DNA of 64,000 nt from Oscheius tipulae (GCA_037178975.1 JASJZH010000005.1:1178001-1242000); one strand, 5' to 3'; positions 38,801-49,088 are shown, counted from the stretch's first letter. Translations and numbers: made by a program. Notes: generated by a model from the sequence alone, not told the origin.

Positions 38801-41800
38801 TGCTTGAAAGCTAAAAACCATCATTAGACAGTACTTTGCTCGTTTAGACCGTTTAGAGAAATTGTCGTAAGTACACTGAAGGAAAAAAGAATATACTGAC
38901 TAATAAGAATTCTGTGTAATGTCAGAAATATCATGATGTTTTGAAACAAAAAAGAAAATCATTTTGTTCAGCGCACGGGAATGGGACTTTTGGTCAATAC
39001 AATTGTTGGATATGGAGACATCTGGAAACAAGAACATTTATCCAGAAAACAGAACTGAGGCAGAAACTAAAGTTGGCTGTCTCAGGATATTTCAAGGAAG
39101 TGTGAAACAGAAAATATGAGAAAAGTGGATAGATACTGCTGGAATGCCAAAAAAGCGTCATCAATTATTTGTGTCCGCTTCAACAAAAGTATAGAGCCAG
39201 TAACTGTAACACAAAAAAACTTCGATTGTTCATAGGGTTCGAGTAAAAGAGGATAGAGCGAAGAGTTAAAGTTTTGCTTTGTGACATTAGTAAGAGAGGG
39301 CTACAAGCGCGTGGCAGCGCAGTTTCGAACTCGCTTAAAATATATCTAAACTATGAAACACAAAAAAAGCAGCATTTTTTCTTATACCCATTTTCTCATT
39401 TTCAGTCGGGAAAGGAGACCAAATCATTGCCATTTCTACGGTCAGCCCAGTCGATTCGACCTTCTTGCCCCTGAATCCAGGAGACAATCTGGAAGTAATC
39501 TCAGTGACAGATGAGGGACTCTTACTGGTGAGTTTCAGTCAAAATGTGGATGTGCGGACAGTGGTACGAGTGCTCGCTTTGCATGCAAGGTCCGGGGCTC
39601 GTTCTCCCGTACCTCCAAACAGTGTTTTGTCCTAGGGAACAACTTTTTGGATGGAATGTGTCTTTCAAACAGAAATTATTGTTTCACTCAGCGAACTTCA
39701 AGACAGTAACACATACAAGAACTACCTTGCCTTCCTATACAGTGTTTGAAACATTTAGTTTTCCAAAACGTTAACATACTCAGCAGACCTTGTGTTTCAG
39801 AAAAAAAACCTATTTTCAGGCCCATCCCTCCAACAACCGTACCCGTCAAGGCTTGGTGAACATCAGCAACATTCGGAAGGTTCGTCACCCCAATCTGGGC
39901 ACTCCCATTGACAAGATTCATCGAAAAGAGTCTACTGTCTTGCCGAGAAGGCCTGTCAACACACCGTAAGTGTTTACCCTTTTCTATCAGTTGCATAATG
40001 TTTCATTGACTCTTCGAATAGTTGCGCTATTGTTTCAATGTTCTAGTTCTTCAACTTTTCTTCCTTCATCGACAGTAGACTTTTCGGGCTCATATAATAA
40101 TTTTCATGCCTTGTGATGTTCTGCATATTTATAGAACTTGTTGAAATTTACAAGTTTGCAGAACATTGAAAACGTGAAAGATCTGGTCTTCTGAACGAAT
40201 AACTAGGTAGAAGTTGAATATGGATACGCGACTACTTTTTTTATTTGAAGTAGCGCAGATTTTTGGCCTAAGATACAGATTTTGAAAAAAAAAGAAGAAA
40301 AAACAATAACTTTTTTGACAAATTAGGAGGAGGGGAAGGGTTTATTGGAACAACTAAGATTTCGATCAATAAAAACAGCTATCTTGAGTCAATTTCTGCA
40401 TAAGTAATAAGTGCAACAAAAAAGTTATCGACGATTGTGAATCATCTTCGTATTGTCCTTACAAAATCCGTTTTACCTATACACAATAGTTGAAGCAGTA
40501 AGTTTTCAGCAATGTTTACATTCGAGTATTAGGACCTTCAAAAACTGTAATAAGCGGTGTACAGGCGGATTGTTACTATTCTTATCAATTCAAAATAATG
40601 TTCGGTGCGTGATTTCTTGATGCTTGTTTATAAAAAATGGGTCTCGAGACGAAAAGCCGATGAATCAGAGGGCCTCATCGATGTGTAATGAATTCGGGCC
40701 AAGAGAGAAACATTCAGCTCTGGCCGGTGTTTTGGTATCTCTCGGGCCACAATGCTTTATTCGTTTTTCTTGAAAACTTTTTTGATTTTCAATCTTGGAA
40801 AAAGTTTTTTGCACGCTTTCGATATAATTGAAAGTTTGCCTCTCCGATACTTTTCCTACTTTGTGAGACATGAAAAACAATTCTGACAGTCAGACTTTCA
40901 CAAAGTTTTTGTTTTTCAACTAGTACTTATACAAAGCTCTGAAAGTGGTACGTCAGTTGTATTACAGCAGGGTGGAAAGATGAACTAGAGAACTAAGCGG
41001 ATACACTCATGGCCCACATAGTGAAGATTTTTTTTTTAGAAAACAGGGAATGAGGAAAGCATTGAACTAAAGAGGGGAACTTTCTAACTTCTAGTTTCCA
41101 TAATTGCAGCTCTCTATAAGATGGCAAAAATGACAATGGGGTAAAATATAAAACGCTCAATTGTCTTCCAAATGTTTGGTGAATAGTAAAACAACAGAAT
41201 CAGTCACTTTTAGACTGACTCAAAGCTACAGAATGAGCGGTTGTCCGTGTAAACTTTACTGATTTTTTCTAAACTATAAAACCAAGCATCTAGCAGTCAC
41301 CTATATCAGCTCTTGGGTTTGCCCACAACCTGAAACGTTGAAGTTTTTATTCTTACAACACCTGACTATGTGCACTCCAACTCTTATTTCTGGCTCAATA
41401 TCAACATTTCCGACTTCGTGTTATTCTGTAAAGCTGTAGCCGAAATCAAGAGCTACAGCTTTGCAAAAAATCATTTTGCCTAAAAATCACTTTTTGTGCC
41501 TGAAAATGGCTTTGAAGAGATGGTATGGATTACAATTCAAGATTCGATTGTATATGTTCCAGGGAAGAGTTACTATGGTTCAGAGAGTGTATCAGCACTT
41601 TATTACACAAGAAAATACTAAATTTTCCAGTAGCACTCCCATCGCCGACTACATGAACACCGAGGTGGTCAATCAGATCTGGTACATGGGCTGCATGGAG
41701 CGCCAGGAGTCGGAGAAGAAGTTGAAGCCGATGCCGAATGGGACTTTCCTCGTCCGGTTCAGTAACAACAGACAGAGATATGCACTCAGTATTAGGTAGC

Positions 41801-43158
41801 TGGACGAAATCAAACTGCAAAATTCAAGGATTTCCAGCTATGAAGGCGAGGTGAAACACACGGTGGTTGAACAGAGCGAAGAGGGCAAGTACTTCCTGGA
41901 TGAGGGATTCGTCTTCAATAGCATTGTGGTGAGTTTATTTTCATGAATTATTGAAAGATTTCATGAACATAAAGAAAAAAAAATTCTCCAAAGATAGTAT
42001 AAAAAATTAATTAGTGAACATTCGGGAGAAAAAGTATCATAGCTTTGTTTCAAGAAAACTATTGATTGTGAGAGAGATGGGACAACGTTTCCAGAGTGAA
42101 ACATAAAAACTATCGGGTTTCACCAAGATTTTATAAGTGACAAACTTGATTTCAAAACAATTTCATACAACGTCACAAAACAAATTGTTGCGTGTTACAA
42201 AACTGATAAAACATTAAAGTTTATCCTATCTTTACAATTAGCAGAAGGTGTCCGTCTGCGACACATGACAACTCTGGTCTGGGATAACACTTGACAATGC
42301 TTGTGGCCTTTTCTGTCAAGTATTATTCTAGATTAGAGTTGACAAGTCAGGACATCTCAAGTTACAAAGTGAGCACTGAAGGTGTGAGTCGCTCTGCCAG
42401 GAGCGTAAGCGACAGGTACATGGTTCATAACAATATCAGTTTACCCCTTTATTCTTGCCATAGATACTATATTTGTTTGTTTTTCTGCAGCCATTCAAGT
42501 ACTGGCACTAGAAATCTTCTTTGAGTATATGGTAGTACTGAAACGTATAAGTTTCAAGGGGAAAAACCGAAAGTAAGTATGTTTCAAGATTCGTATAAAG
42601 CTAAGGGCTCTAGCACAAATTTGAAAGAGAAATATTTTCAGGAACTCGTCAACTACTACAAGGTCCACAATCTGTGCGAGAGCTTCAACTCGCTGAACAC
42701 CGTATTGAAAAACCCCTACCGGGATTGTAAGGTCTTCCGCGTCATCCATGATTTTGAGCAGGACGAGCAGAAGTTCCTCTCGATCAAGACCGGCGACATT
42801 TTGACGCTGGTCGACACGGTCGGAGAGGACCGCGGCTGGTGGAAGGGATCCATCAATAACCGGGTGAATAACCACTTCCGGTCAATGTTCTGCTATATTA
42901 AAAGCAGTTGAAAATGACTTGAATTAGTTGGGATCGATTGGTCAATTTCAACGACCAACTGCAACACATACACTCAAAAGTGAAACTTTCGGTTCTATTG
43001 CTATCATGTATGTGAAACAAGGTTCCTGCGGGCAATATGTGTGCGGTATTACTGAGAGATACAAAAATTTCTGAATTCAAACAATTTCTCATCCTTTTCA
43101 GGTCGGCTTTTTCCCCCTCACCTACGTCGAGGAGCTTTCTGAAGAAGAGAGAGGCTAA
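23824..43158 (+). CDS. vav: VAV-family Rho/Rac guanine nucleotide exchange factor (22 exons, complete)
   Basis: Exons: 23824-23957, 24461-24560, 25122-25297, 25341-25421, 26204-26275, 26317-26398, 26438-26611, 26735-26871, 27493-27700, 28258-28422, 29494-29643, 29731-29822, 30456-30593, 30634-30767, 32209-32329, 37759-37973, 39406-39527, 39820-39965, 41631-41795, 41838-41928, 42642-42863, 43102-43158. All phases agree, giving 993 residues. Domains: CH (1-140, then RGIQPFP), acidic region with tyrosines 163, 180 and 199, DH (about 215-443, MQRVLKYHILL), PH (444-569), C1 zinc finger (about 584-640, HKCGVCERLL), divergent SH3 (about 727-810), SH2 (about 820-925, FLVR Arg858) and C-terminal SH3 (RGWWKG). 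It activates Rac/Rho downstream of tyrosine kinases. TTTTCCAG directly precedes the ATG, suggesting trans-splicing. Exon 16's acceptor (CCTTAG) is least certain. Intron 5 is 41 nt while intron 15 exceeds 5 kb. Confidence 0.96.
24588..27428 (+). promoter_or_regulatory. Plus-oriented TGTTTCA-N9-TATA elements in vav introns 2-8
   Basis: Measured pairs with a 16-nt offset: 24588/24604 (TATGT) and 27408/27424 (TATAC). Further plus-oriented TGTTTCA copies lie near 24268, 24372, 24685, 25500, 25719 and 26120, with AT-rich or TAATA/TTATAG second boxes. The orientation matches vav transcription in this part of the gene. Confidence 0.5.
30280..30330. repeat. (CTCTGTCTCC)n simple repeat in vav intron 12
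   Basis: Short CTGTCTCTGTCTCCCTCTG run of the same class as the intergenic tracts. Confidence 0.85.
33480..34080. repeat. Short diverged tandem array, unit about 80-110 bp
   Basis: Repeats of GTATATACCAAGTTCTTGAAAC followed by AAAACGCAC and TTTTGCAA appear at about 33560, 33725, 33815, 33955 and 34035. Each unit holds one minus-oriented TGTTTCA-N9-TATA pair or its decayed form (ATAAAACATAGAAC). Confidence 0.7.
36607..36807 (+). mobile_element. Non-autonomous Helitron-like element (about 201 bp) in vav intron 15
   Basis: The left end is TCTCTCTACTACTAAAG, followed by GTCCGTCCGTCC, typical of animal Helitrons. The right end has the hairpin CGGCGAAGCCG, about 10 nt, then CTGG followed by host T, matching the CTRR-T terminus. 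The element lies between A (36606) and T (36808), as expected for Helitron insertion. Two more small hairpins (GCGACGAAGTCGC and GCCGTCGTAGACGGC) sit near the 3' end. There is no Rep/helicase coding. Confidence 0.75.
39545..39617 (+). pseudogene. tRNA-Ala(UGC)-derived relic in vav intron 17
   Basis: CAGTGGTACGAG, then CTCGCTTTGCATGCAAG, GGTCCGGGG, a T-arm-like CGGGG-CTCGTTC-TCCCG and a TACCTCCA end line up with tRNA-Ala(UGC). The anticodon stem has 4 of 5 pairs around TTTGCAT, and the T stem is intact with one G-T pair. The D arm has an extra base, box B has two changes (GGCTCGTTCTCC), and the acceptor stem pairs poorly. I read it as a decayed tRNA or tRNA-derived SINE head, not a working gene. 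Confidence 0.6.
41427..41465. repeat. Small hairpin TGTAAAGCTGTAGC / GCTACAGCTTTGCA
   Basis: Two 14-nt arms with one mismatch flank an 11-nt loop in vav intron 18. The core resembles the centre of the foldback at 15657-15842, so it may be a remnant of the same family. Confidence 0.6.
42116..42136 (+). promoter_or_regulatory. Bipartite element variant GGTTTCA-N9-TATAA
   Basis: GGTTTCA at 42116 is followed by TATAA at 42132, again a 16-nt offset. It marks a return to plus orientation in the last vav introns. Confidence 0.5.
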
Positions 43159-43559
43159 TTCTCTTCCAGTCCCTGCCATACCTCCCCCATATTGATTTGT
43201 ACCCGATCTCAGCACCAAAATCACCACTTTCCAGTCCAAACTTATGTGAAAAATATATTGTACACAGTCAGAAAAGTCTCCAACACATCCACACTTCTAC
43301 GAGTACAGCTTTCTCGAGAATTTTTAACCCTCTTCCCCCCTTCATTTGTCGATTTTCAGTCCACCCTCTTTCCAGTGCCTTTTGCGAGATTCTGCATAGG
43401 AAAATGAGATATTTTACTTTGTGTATAAAGAGAATTCCAGATTGTTCGGTGGGCACAAGGCTGAGTAAGGCATTTATAAAGCTAGGTGGCATTATGATAA
43501 CTATGAAATATAGAAGGTTTGTATCTAACTATTCGCAACAGGACGAGTTGCAAGATTTA
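43159..43559. other. vav 3' flank
   Basis: This holds the vav 3' UTR and the gap to the first ankyrin fragment. No clear AATAAA was found close to the stop, and no other gene is seen. Confidence 0.4.
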
Positions 43560-44706
43560 GTTGATCATCAAATAATCACACTGAGAGAGAGCAAAAGCCT
43601 TCCTTAAGCATCGCGCGCCGATCGATACAGCCACTGTGAGCGGCAGTACTCCTCTTCATTTTGCTGCCCGAAATGGTCATGTTGAGATAGTCAAGCTTCT
43701 CCTCCAACATGGAGCTACTATAGACAGTCGCGACAATGACCTCGACAACACCCCACTTCACCTTAATGCTTTCGATGGGCACGATCAAGTAGTGGAAATG
43801 CTCATCATGGCAGGAACTTCAAAGAATAAAGATGAGTGGACTCCTTTACATTGTGCTTTCCTAAATGGTCATGTTGAGATAGTGAAGCTTCTCCTCCAAC
43901 ATGGAGCTGTCGTCGACAGTGAAAATAACGATCACACTACTCCTTTGCATTTTGCTGCTCAAGATGGATACGATAAAGTAGTGGACATGCTTCTTGGCGC
44001 CGGAGCTTCGGTCTCTTCAAAGGATAAAGATGGGAGGACTCCTTTACATTTTGCTGCAGTATACGATCACATTGGAAGTGCCAAGACCCTGCTCAAGCAT
44101 TGCGCGCTCATCAATGGCGACACTATGAAGAGCAGAACTCTTCTTCATTCTGCTGCCCACGGTGGTCACAAACTAATGGTAAAGCTTCTACTCGACGAGA
44201 ATGCTGATCCTGATGCTTGTGATTGCAACGGACGTACTCCTCTTCATATCGCTTGCAGAAAAGACATGATCGAGGTAGCCAAATTACTGCTTCAATATAA
44301 GGCTACGATCGAAGTCACCGACAAAGATGGAGTGTCTCCTCTTCAATTAGCTTGTTCCGACGGTGCGATCAACTGCGTCACCTATCTCCTGGAACGTGGT
44401 GCTAATCCGAACTGGACAGCCAAAAATGGTTCAACTGCACTACATATGGTTACGCGTGCTAATCACGCCAATGTTGTCACAATCCTCTTCCTACATGGAG
44501 CCAATGTAAACGATTGTTGTATTTTTTTTTCAGTCAGCACTGCACATTGCCAGTTTTAAAGGAAACGTGGAGATTCTCACTCTTCTCCTACAAGCTGGCG
44601 CCAATTCTAATAGTGCGAACAGAAACAATAACACTCCTCTACATATTGCTCGAAGAGAAGGTCACAACGAAGTAGCGGCTATTCTAATGGAATACGGAGC
44701 CCGTTA
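43560..44706 (+). pseudogene. Ankyrin-repeat gene fragment A (5'-truncated, about 11 repeats)
   Basis: The open frame from about 43565 encodes consecutive ankyrin repeats (TPLHFAARNGHVEIVKLLL type). It begins inside a repeat (NNHTERAKAFLKHRAPID), with a stop just upstream and no ATG, so the 5' end is missing. The frame breaks at 44506. Removing a 28-nt GTAAAC...TTTTTTTTTCAG segment (44506-44533) restores it, and the protein then runs SALHIASFKGNVEIL ... MEYGAR to TAG at 44704. The 3' flank (AACAAACATCCAACAA, then AATAAA) recurs at 51820-51870. Parts are nearly identical in DNA to locus D, so the duplication is recent. It may be a fragment of an ankyrin-kinase gene. Confidence 0.75.
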
Positions 44707-44860
44707 GGCAACAAACATCCAACAATATTTGAATTGAGCCTCAAATAAATTGTATATATCTTCTTTGTTTTACTCATGTTTGTCTACACTCAACTCTATT
44801 TTGTCTCTCTGTCTCTCTGTCTAAACGGCCTTTTCTTTTCTCTTGTTTTCAGATTGCGTC

Positions 44861-45594
44861 AAGCCCGTGATTACCTGAAAATCCTCATGAACCTTCATGT
44901 CTCGAACACCCGAATTTTCGTGAAATGCTCAAAGGCTGCTCGAGAATACGAAAAACGCGTGAGCCTAATATTCAAAAAAGTAGAGGGTCTAGATTTAAAG
45001 AAATGAATGGGGTGAGAAATGGAGACCTTCTATTTTTAAATATTCTTGCTGATCTCTTTACGACTTTTACAGGTCTTCGACATGTTTCATGGCATAGAGT
45101 TCTCGAGCATCTTTTGAGCATTCACAGACAGATTTTAAAGCATGAACCGGGCCGAATTTGAGTCCCCTCCTCGTCATAGGATACGTCCCTACCGGAGACG
45201 CCGATGCCGATTACAACCGTTTCCTGAGCAAGATCCAGAGAGTTGCGTCTGAAATTCTAAACAACCTACTTTACGAATTGCACTGAATGGTTAACTTGCA
45301 TATGCGATGCAAAGACGCGATTCCTTTCCAGGAATTCGAGTTGATGGTGCTCCTCGTGTTAACGTGTTTACGGAAGACAGCCGTCAAGGTTTTAACCGTT
45401 CGATCTGTAACTAGTAAAAAAACATGGCCAGTTCCTCGTTCATAACCTATAATTTGTTTCTGGCAGCAATTGAAAGTAACTGACCCTCAAAAACCCAATT
45501 AATCTCTTTCTTTTATTTTGTTCCGCGACCATATTTGCGTCCATGGAGTGCGCTTTCGTCAACTTCTACTATCTGTTCGTTGCCTCCAATCTTC
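44861..45594 (+). other. Possible exons of an unrecognised gene
   Basis: Several short segments look coding with fair splice sites. First, 44861-44957 (LRQARDYLKILMNLHVSN, after TTGTTTTCAG and before GTGAGC). Second, an open stretch near 45170-45290 (IGYVPTGDADADYNRFLSKI ... NNLLYELH then TGA). Third, 45331-45390 (EFELMVLLVLTCLRKTAVK, after CTTTCCAG). Fourth, about 45535-45594 (FASMECAFVNFYYLFVA). I could not join them into one open product, and in-frame stops interrupt the middle piece. They may be a decayed gene or displaced exons from another locus. No family is recognised. Confidence 0.3.
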
Positions 45595-46113
45595 AGGTGG
45601 CCACACTTGATATTGAAACAAAAAAGTAAAGCAAAAACTGCTGAGTAACTGTGTACACGCGCGTAAGAAACTCCTCCAATCCATCACCGTATTGTTAGAA
45701 ATGTTCAATTGGGAGGCAATCTGAGAGCTAGTAAATTTCTAATACTACATACATCAGAATGAATAGCATTGCCTTCTGCAACGGAAGAGCAGAACGCGTG
45801 AAAAAGGAACCAGCCTTCACCGATTTCACAGAGCAATCACGGCTTTTTGATACCCTACAGCGCCACTGAAATTTGGATTTGAATAAAAAACGAAAAAATA
45901 TGAGAGAAAAACAAAAGAGAAACAGAAACAAAGGAAAAAAAAACGAGAAAAATCTTTGATTCCCAAAAAAATTGCCGAATTGGTGTTTCGAAATAAAACT
46001 ACGTGGGTAGGGGCTGACAATAGAGTTTAGAAATGAAAACAAGAAGGTGTTCAGAAAAAAAGGAAAAAAAAGTGGTTTTGAGAATCAGTGGCGTCACAAT
46101 ACTCGTCCATATA

Positions 46114-47139
46114 TTGGGTTGGCAGCTAAATCTTTTCGCTTTTTCAAATGCAACAATTTATTGACTTCCAAACAACTTTTTCATTCGTTTTAATCACCAT
46201 TATGATGTACCACGTCTGCTCATTTCATGGGTAGCTTACGGATGCCACGCTCGTAGAACATCTTGGGTTTTGAAGCGAAGAAGTTTGTCAACTAGGTTTT
46301 GAGTGCGCCGTCGGAATCGAACTATTCTCCTCCAATCTCGTTGTTGAGAGTCCGGAACAGATAATATTCGGAAGGGGCAAGGTCTGGGTTATAAGGAGGA
46401 TGGGGTAGAATCTCCCAACCCAGGTCGTGGATCTTGGAGCGAGTGAGTTTGGCAACATGGGGGCGCGCGTTGTTCATCTACAGGACTTTCGACTTCAGCG
46501 GCCGTTTCTGACGAAGTGCAACGGTAACCTTTTCAATTTGCTGGCTGTATATGGCGGCCGGATAGTTCCAGCATCCAGCAGTTTCCAGTGCACCACTTCT
46601 TCGATATCCAGAAAACACATAGCATAATCTTCTTTTGATGGGTGTCAGGTTTCACATCAGGACTTGGTATCTGCCCTGGATCCACCCATTGACGCTTCCT
46701 TTGGAAGTTTACCTACGTTACCCACTTCTCATTACCCATCACCAGGCGTGGTAAAAAGGATTTCCTCTCATACCTGGACAGGGGAGAATGGGCGACGGAC
46801 ATTCGCCGCCACTTCTGGGTGCCACTGAGGTCATGCGGCAACCATGTGCCCAGTTTCTTCATAAATCTCAATTGCTTCAAATGATGTTCCACTGCAGCAT
46901 GACTGCCGATTGTTCTCGTTCACGAGCTGCTGCAGCTTCGATTCATCAAAAGTTGACCTTGGCTCATCTTCGACGCTTTTGTCTCCAGACCGAAAGCGAT
47001 GAAACCACAACTGGCATACCCTCGTGGACGTCGTTCCTTGGCCATAAACATTGTTGATATCAGCCGCCGTTTGGACTCCATTCGTGCCTTTGAGGAACTC
47101 ATGTCGCAGATGGTCAGGTGGTAGGTCATCAATGAAGGT
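46114..47139 (-). mobile_element. Mariner element, transposase dead, 5' end lost
   Basis: The left (3') end is TTGGGTTGGCAGCTAAATC next to TA, a mariner terminal repeat. The minus strand encodes LRHEFLKGTNGVQTAADI and WFHRFRSGDKSVEDEPR (helix-turn-helix region), then MGNEKWV, NNARPHVAKL and LPHPPYNPDLAPSEYYLF. All three DD34D aspartates appear changed (GDEKW to GNEKW, DNARPH to NNARPH, PSDY to PSEY), and stops and frameshifts are present. The 5' terminal repeat is absent: the reading frame runs straight into the Tc1-like element at about 47120-47140. Confidence 0.85.
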
Positions 47140-47925
47140 CAAGATAGTTGGCACTGTTCACTTTTACACTTTTGCACGGAGATGAGTGGCGTTTTTCCGT
47201 TGCTTGTGATTTCTGCGAAAACCATGACGGATTGAGGATGAGGTTTACGGCAAATGACGGTATGAGGTCTTGATTTTGCGTAGATTCGATCGTTTTGCTT
47301 GTTGAGAACTTGCTCTACCGTGAAAACCTTCTCGTCCGTGAAAAGAATCGAAAGATGAGCATCTTGACGGCATCTGCGCAACAATCCCTTGCATCTGTCT
47401 TTCCGCTGCTGTTTCATGGCATCCGTAAGGATATGGGCTTTGTTTTTCTTGTAAGCTTTGAGTTTAAGCTTGTCCTTGACAATTCTTTGCATTGATCTCA
47501 GCGAAATTCCCAAGTTTCGAGAAAGTCCTCGGATGGAGCGCGCCGGGTTGTGACGAAGGCGGCCACGAACTAACTTGACATTTGCTGGGGTAACGATAGA
47601 ATGACGTCTTCCTTGTCCAGAACGATCAGAAGTGGTACCCAGCTCCTTGAACCTTCGGATGGTAGTATATACAAGGTTTCTTGGGCAATTCAGACGTTTC
47701 TGGATCTCCTGCGCCGAGCGACCTTCCTTGTGGAACTTGACAATTGATTCGCGATGGACAGAGGGCTTTGTCATTCTCAAAATTGCACATGTGATGACAT
47801 AAGGCGGAAGAATATCATTCAAATAAATAAAGAAACTTCTAAAAACCACAAATGGAGAAAACTCTATCTCAAAAAAAGTAAAAACGCGCCCGCGCATCGT
47901 GTATTCGTAATTATGCGTCACCCTG
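47140..47925 (-). mobile_element. Tc1-like element 1, 3' half missing
   Basis: The 5' terminal repeat CAGGGTGACGCATAATTACG ends at 47925, next to TA (47926-47927). The transposase starts at 47774 (MTKPSVHRESIVKFHKEGRS), with paired helix-turn-helix segments, then LFTDEKVFTVEQ (first catalytic Asp) and PHPQSVMVFAEIT. The coding continues in a shifted frame to KVNSANYL and is then cut where mariner sequence begins. The terminal repeat and the NKQNDRIYA motif relate it to the element at 52957-54026. Confidence 0.85.
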
Positions 47926-48077
47926 TATATGCCAACGCAATACCATAAATCTTCTATTAGAAGTCCCCATATACTCTCTCTTGACTCATCGAGCAACTCA
48001 TTGATTCCTGTCTCTCTATCTCTCCGTCTCTCTGTCTTTCTGTTAGTGTCCCCCAAAGTGGAAATACCACATCCTCT

Positions 48078-49088
48078 TCAATTAAGATCGAAATCATTTT
48101 GCATGATTTGGGCAGCGTCCCACAGTCGCGGAGCCCTGGATCTTCACTTCGTTACAGGTCGACTGAATGGTCCAGGATCCGCACAAGGAGCGCACAAGGA
48201 TCCCCCACAAGTTTCCCATTGGATTGAGGTCGGGGCTGCAGGATGGCCAGTCCAGAACGGTAATATTATTGGACTTGAACCCTGCATGCATGAATGCTGG
48301 CGTTGTCTTGCAGATAAATCAGTCCACGACTTGGGTTCGCTTGGAGAAAAGAGATCAAACGATACTCCAAAACGTCCTGATAATCCTTCGCATTCATTCG
48401 ACAGGTGATAAAGGCAATGTGCTTGTGCTGCGGTTTTTGCATCGGGGCTTTCTTCATTTGCTGTCTAACGAGGTTGTCATCTCTGTGGATGGCTCGGAGG
48501 ATTGTCGACTTCGATGTAGTCGACGAAATCTCAGCGCGAACCTGATTTGCCGAGATCGTGGTGTTGGAAACCAAGCGACGAATGTGGCTTTCGTCTCTCG
48601 AAGTCAGCACACGCGGTCGTCCTGTACTGAATTTGTCGCAGCGGCGTCCGTTCTTGAAAAACTGGCTAATACAGTTCACAGATCTCTTCAATTGTTTGGC
48701 AATTTGACGAAGACTGTGACCAGCATCACGTAGAGCACTTACTTGACCTTGTTCAATCTCCGAAAGTCGTTTGGCATGAGGCATTTCTAGAATATTGTTA
48801 CCAGTCGTCTTCAACTATAAGGGAATACGAGAAAAATGTGAAGAAAGAACGGAAAGCAATTTCGAAGGAAATCTAGAATATTTGAAGATGTCCCTATATT
48901 TATGACGCGGGCGTTTTCCACTGACCACGGTATCACATTCGCATTTTTGAGCCATTCCTTCCGAAAGGATGGCTTTAAGGGTTTTAGAACACGAGAAAAA
49001 CGATGGAAGTACTCCCGAAGCCTAAAAGTATGAAGCGCGCCCGCTATCGCGATTTTAGGGGGTGTCCCTATATTTTTGACGCGCACTG
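48078..49088 (-). mobile_element. Tc3-like element with internal deletion
   Basis: The 5' end is CAGTGCGCGTCAAAAATATA next to TA (49089-49090). A second copy of GCGTCATAAATATAGGGACA lies at 48882-48901, like the duplicated transposase-binding sites in Tc3 termini. The transposase begins at 48784 (MPHAKRLSEIEQGQVSALRD). It then jumps from KKAPMQKPQHK to MNAKDYQDVLEY, losing the segment with the first catalytic Asp. A frameshift separates LQDNASIHA from [12 protein letters not shown], and the final catalytic Glu is Gly (NPMGNLWG). The C-terminal frame runs to about 48078. The 3' terminal repeat is not seen. Confidence 0.85.

Larger units (their letters stand above)
28040..39110 (-). promoter_or_regulatory. 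Minus-oriented TGTTTCA-N9-TATA elements in vav introns 9-16
   Basis: On the plus strand these read TATA-N9-TGAAACA. Pairs with exact 16-nt offset: box 1 at 33169/box 2 at 33153 (TATAA), 33582/33566 (TATAT), 33747/33731 (TATAC), 33838/33822 (TATGT) and 38378/38362 (TATAG), counted from the minus-strand 5' base. Many further TTGAAACA copies lie between 28 and 39 kb, such as near 29030, 32766, 36050 and 36170. The orientation is opposite to vav. Confidence 0.55.

Noticed and set aside
42240..42420. Possible second Helitron-like piece (GGTGTCCGTCTGCGAC, GACAAGTCAG, AGCGTAAGCGAC)
   Set aside because: It shares words with the element at 36607, but neither a TC start nor a hairpin-CTRR end can be placed.
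43197..43607. 136-codon frame overlapping the ankyrin fragment A start
   Set aside because: Its frame differs from the ankyrin frame, it shows no similarity, and it covers vav 3' flank.
45855..46105. Possible MITE with CAGCGCCACTGA / TCAGTGGCGTC ends
   Set aside because: Only about 12-15 bp pair, with an indel, and no target duplication is clear. Too weak to list as an element.
47929..48408. 159-codon plus-strand frame
   Set aside because: It is the antisense shadow of the Tc3-like transposase C-terminus plus CT-rich sequence.
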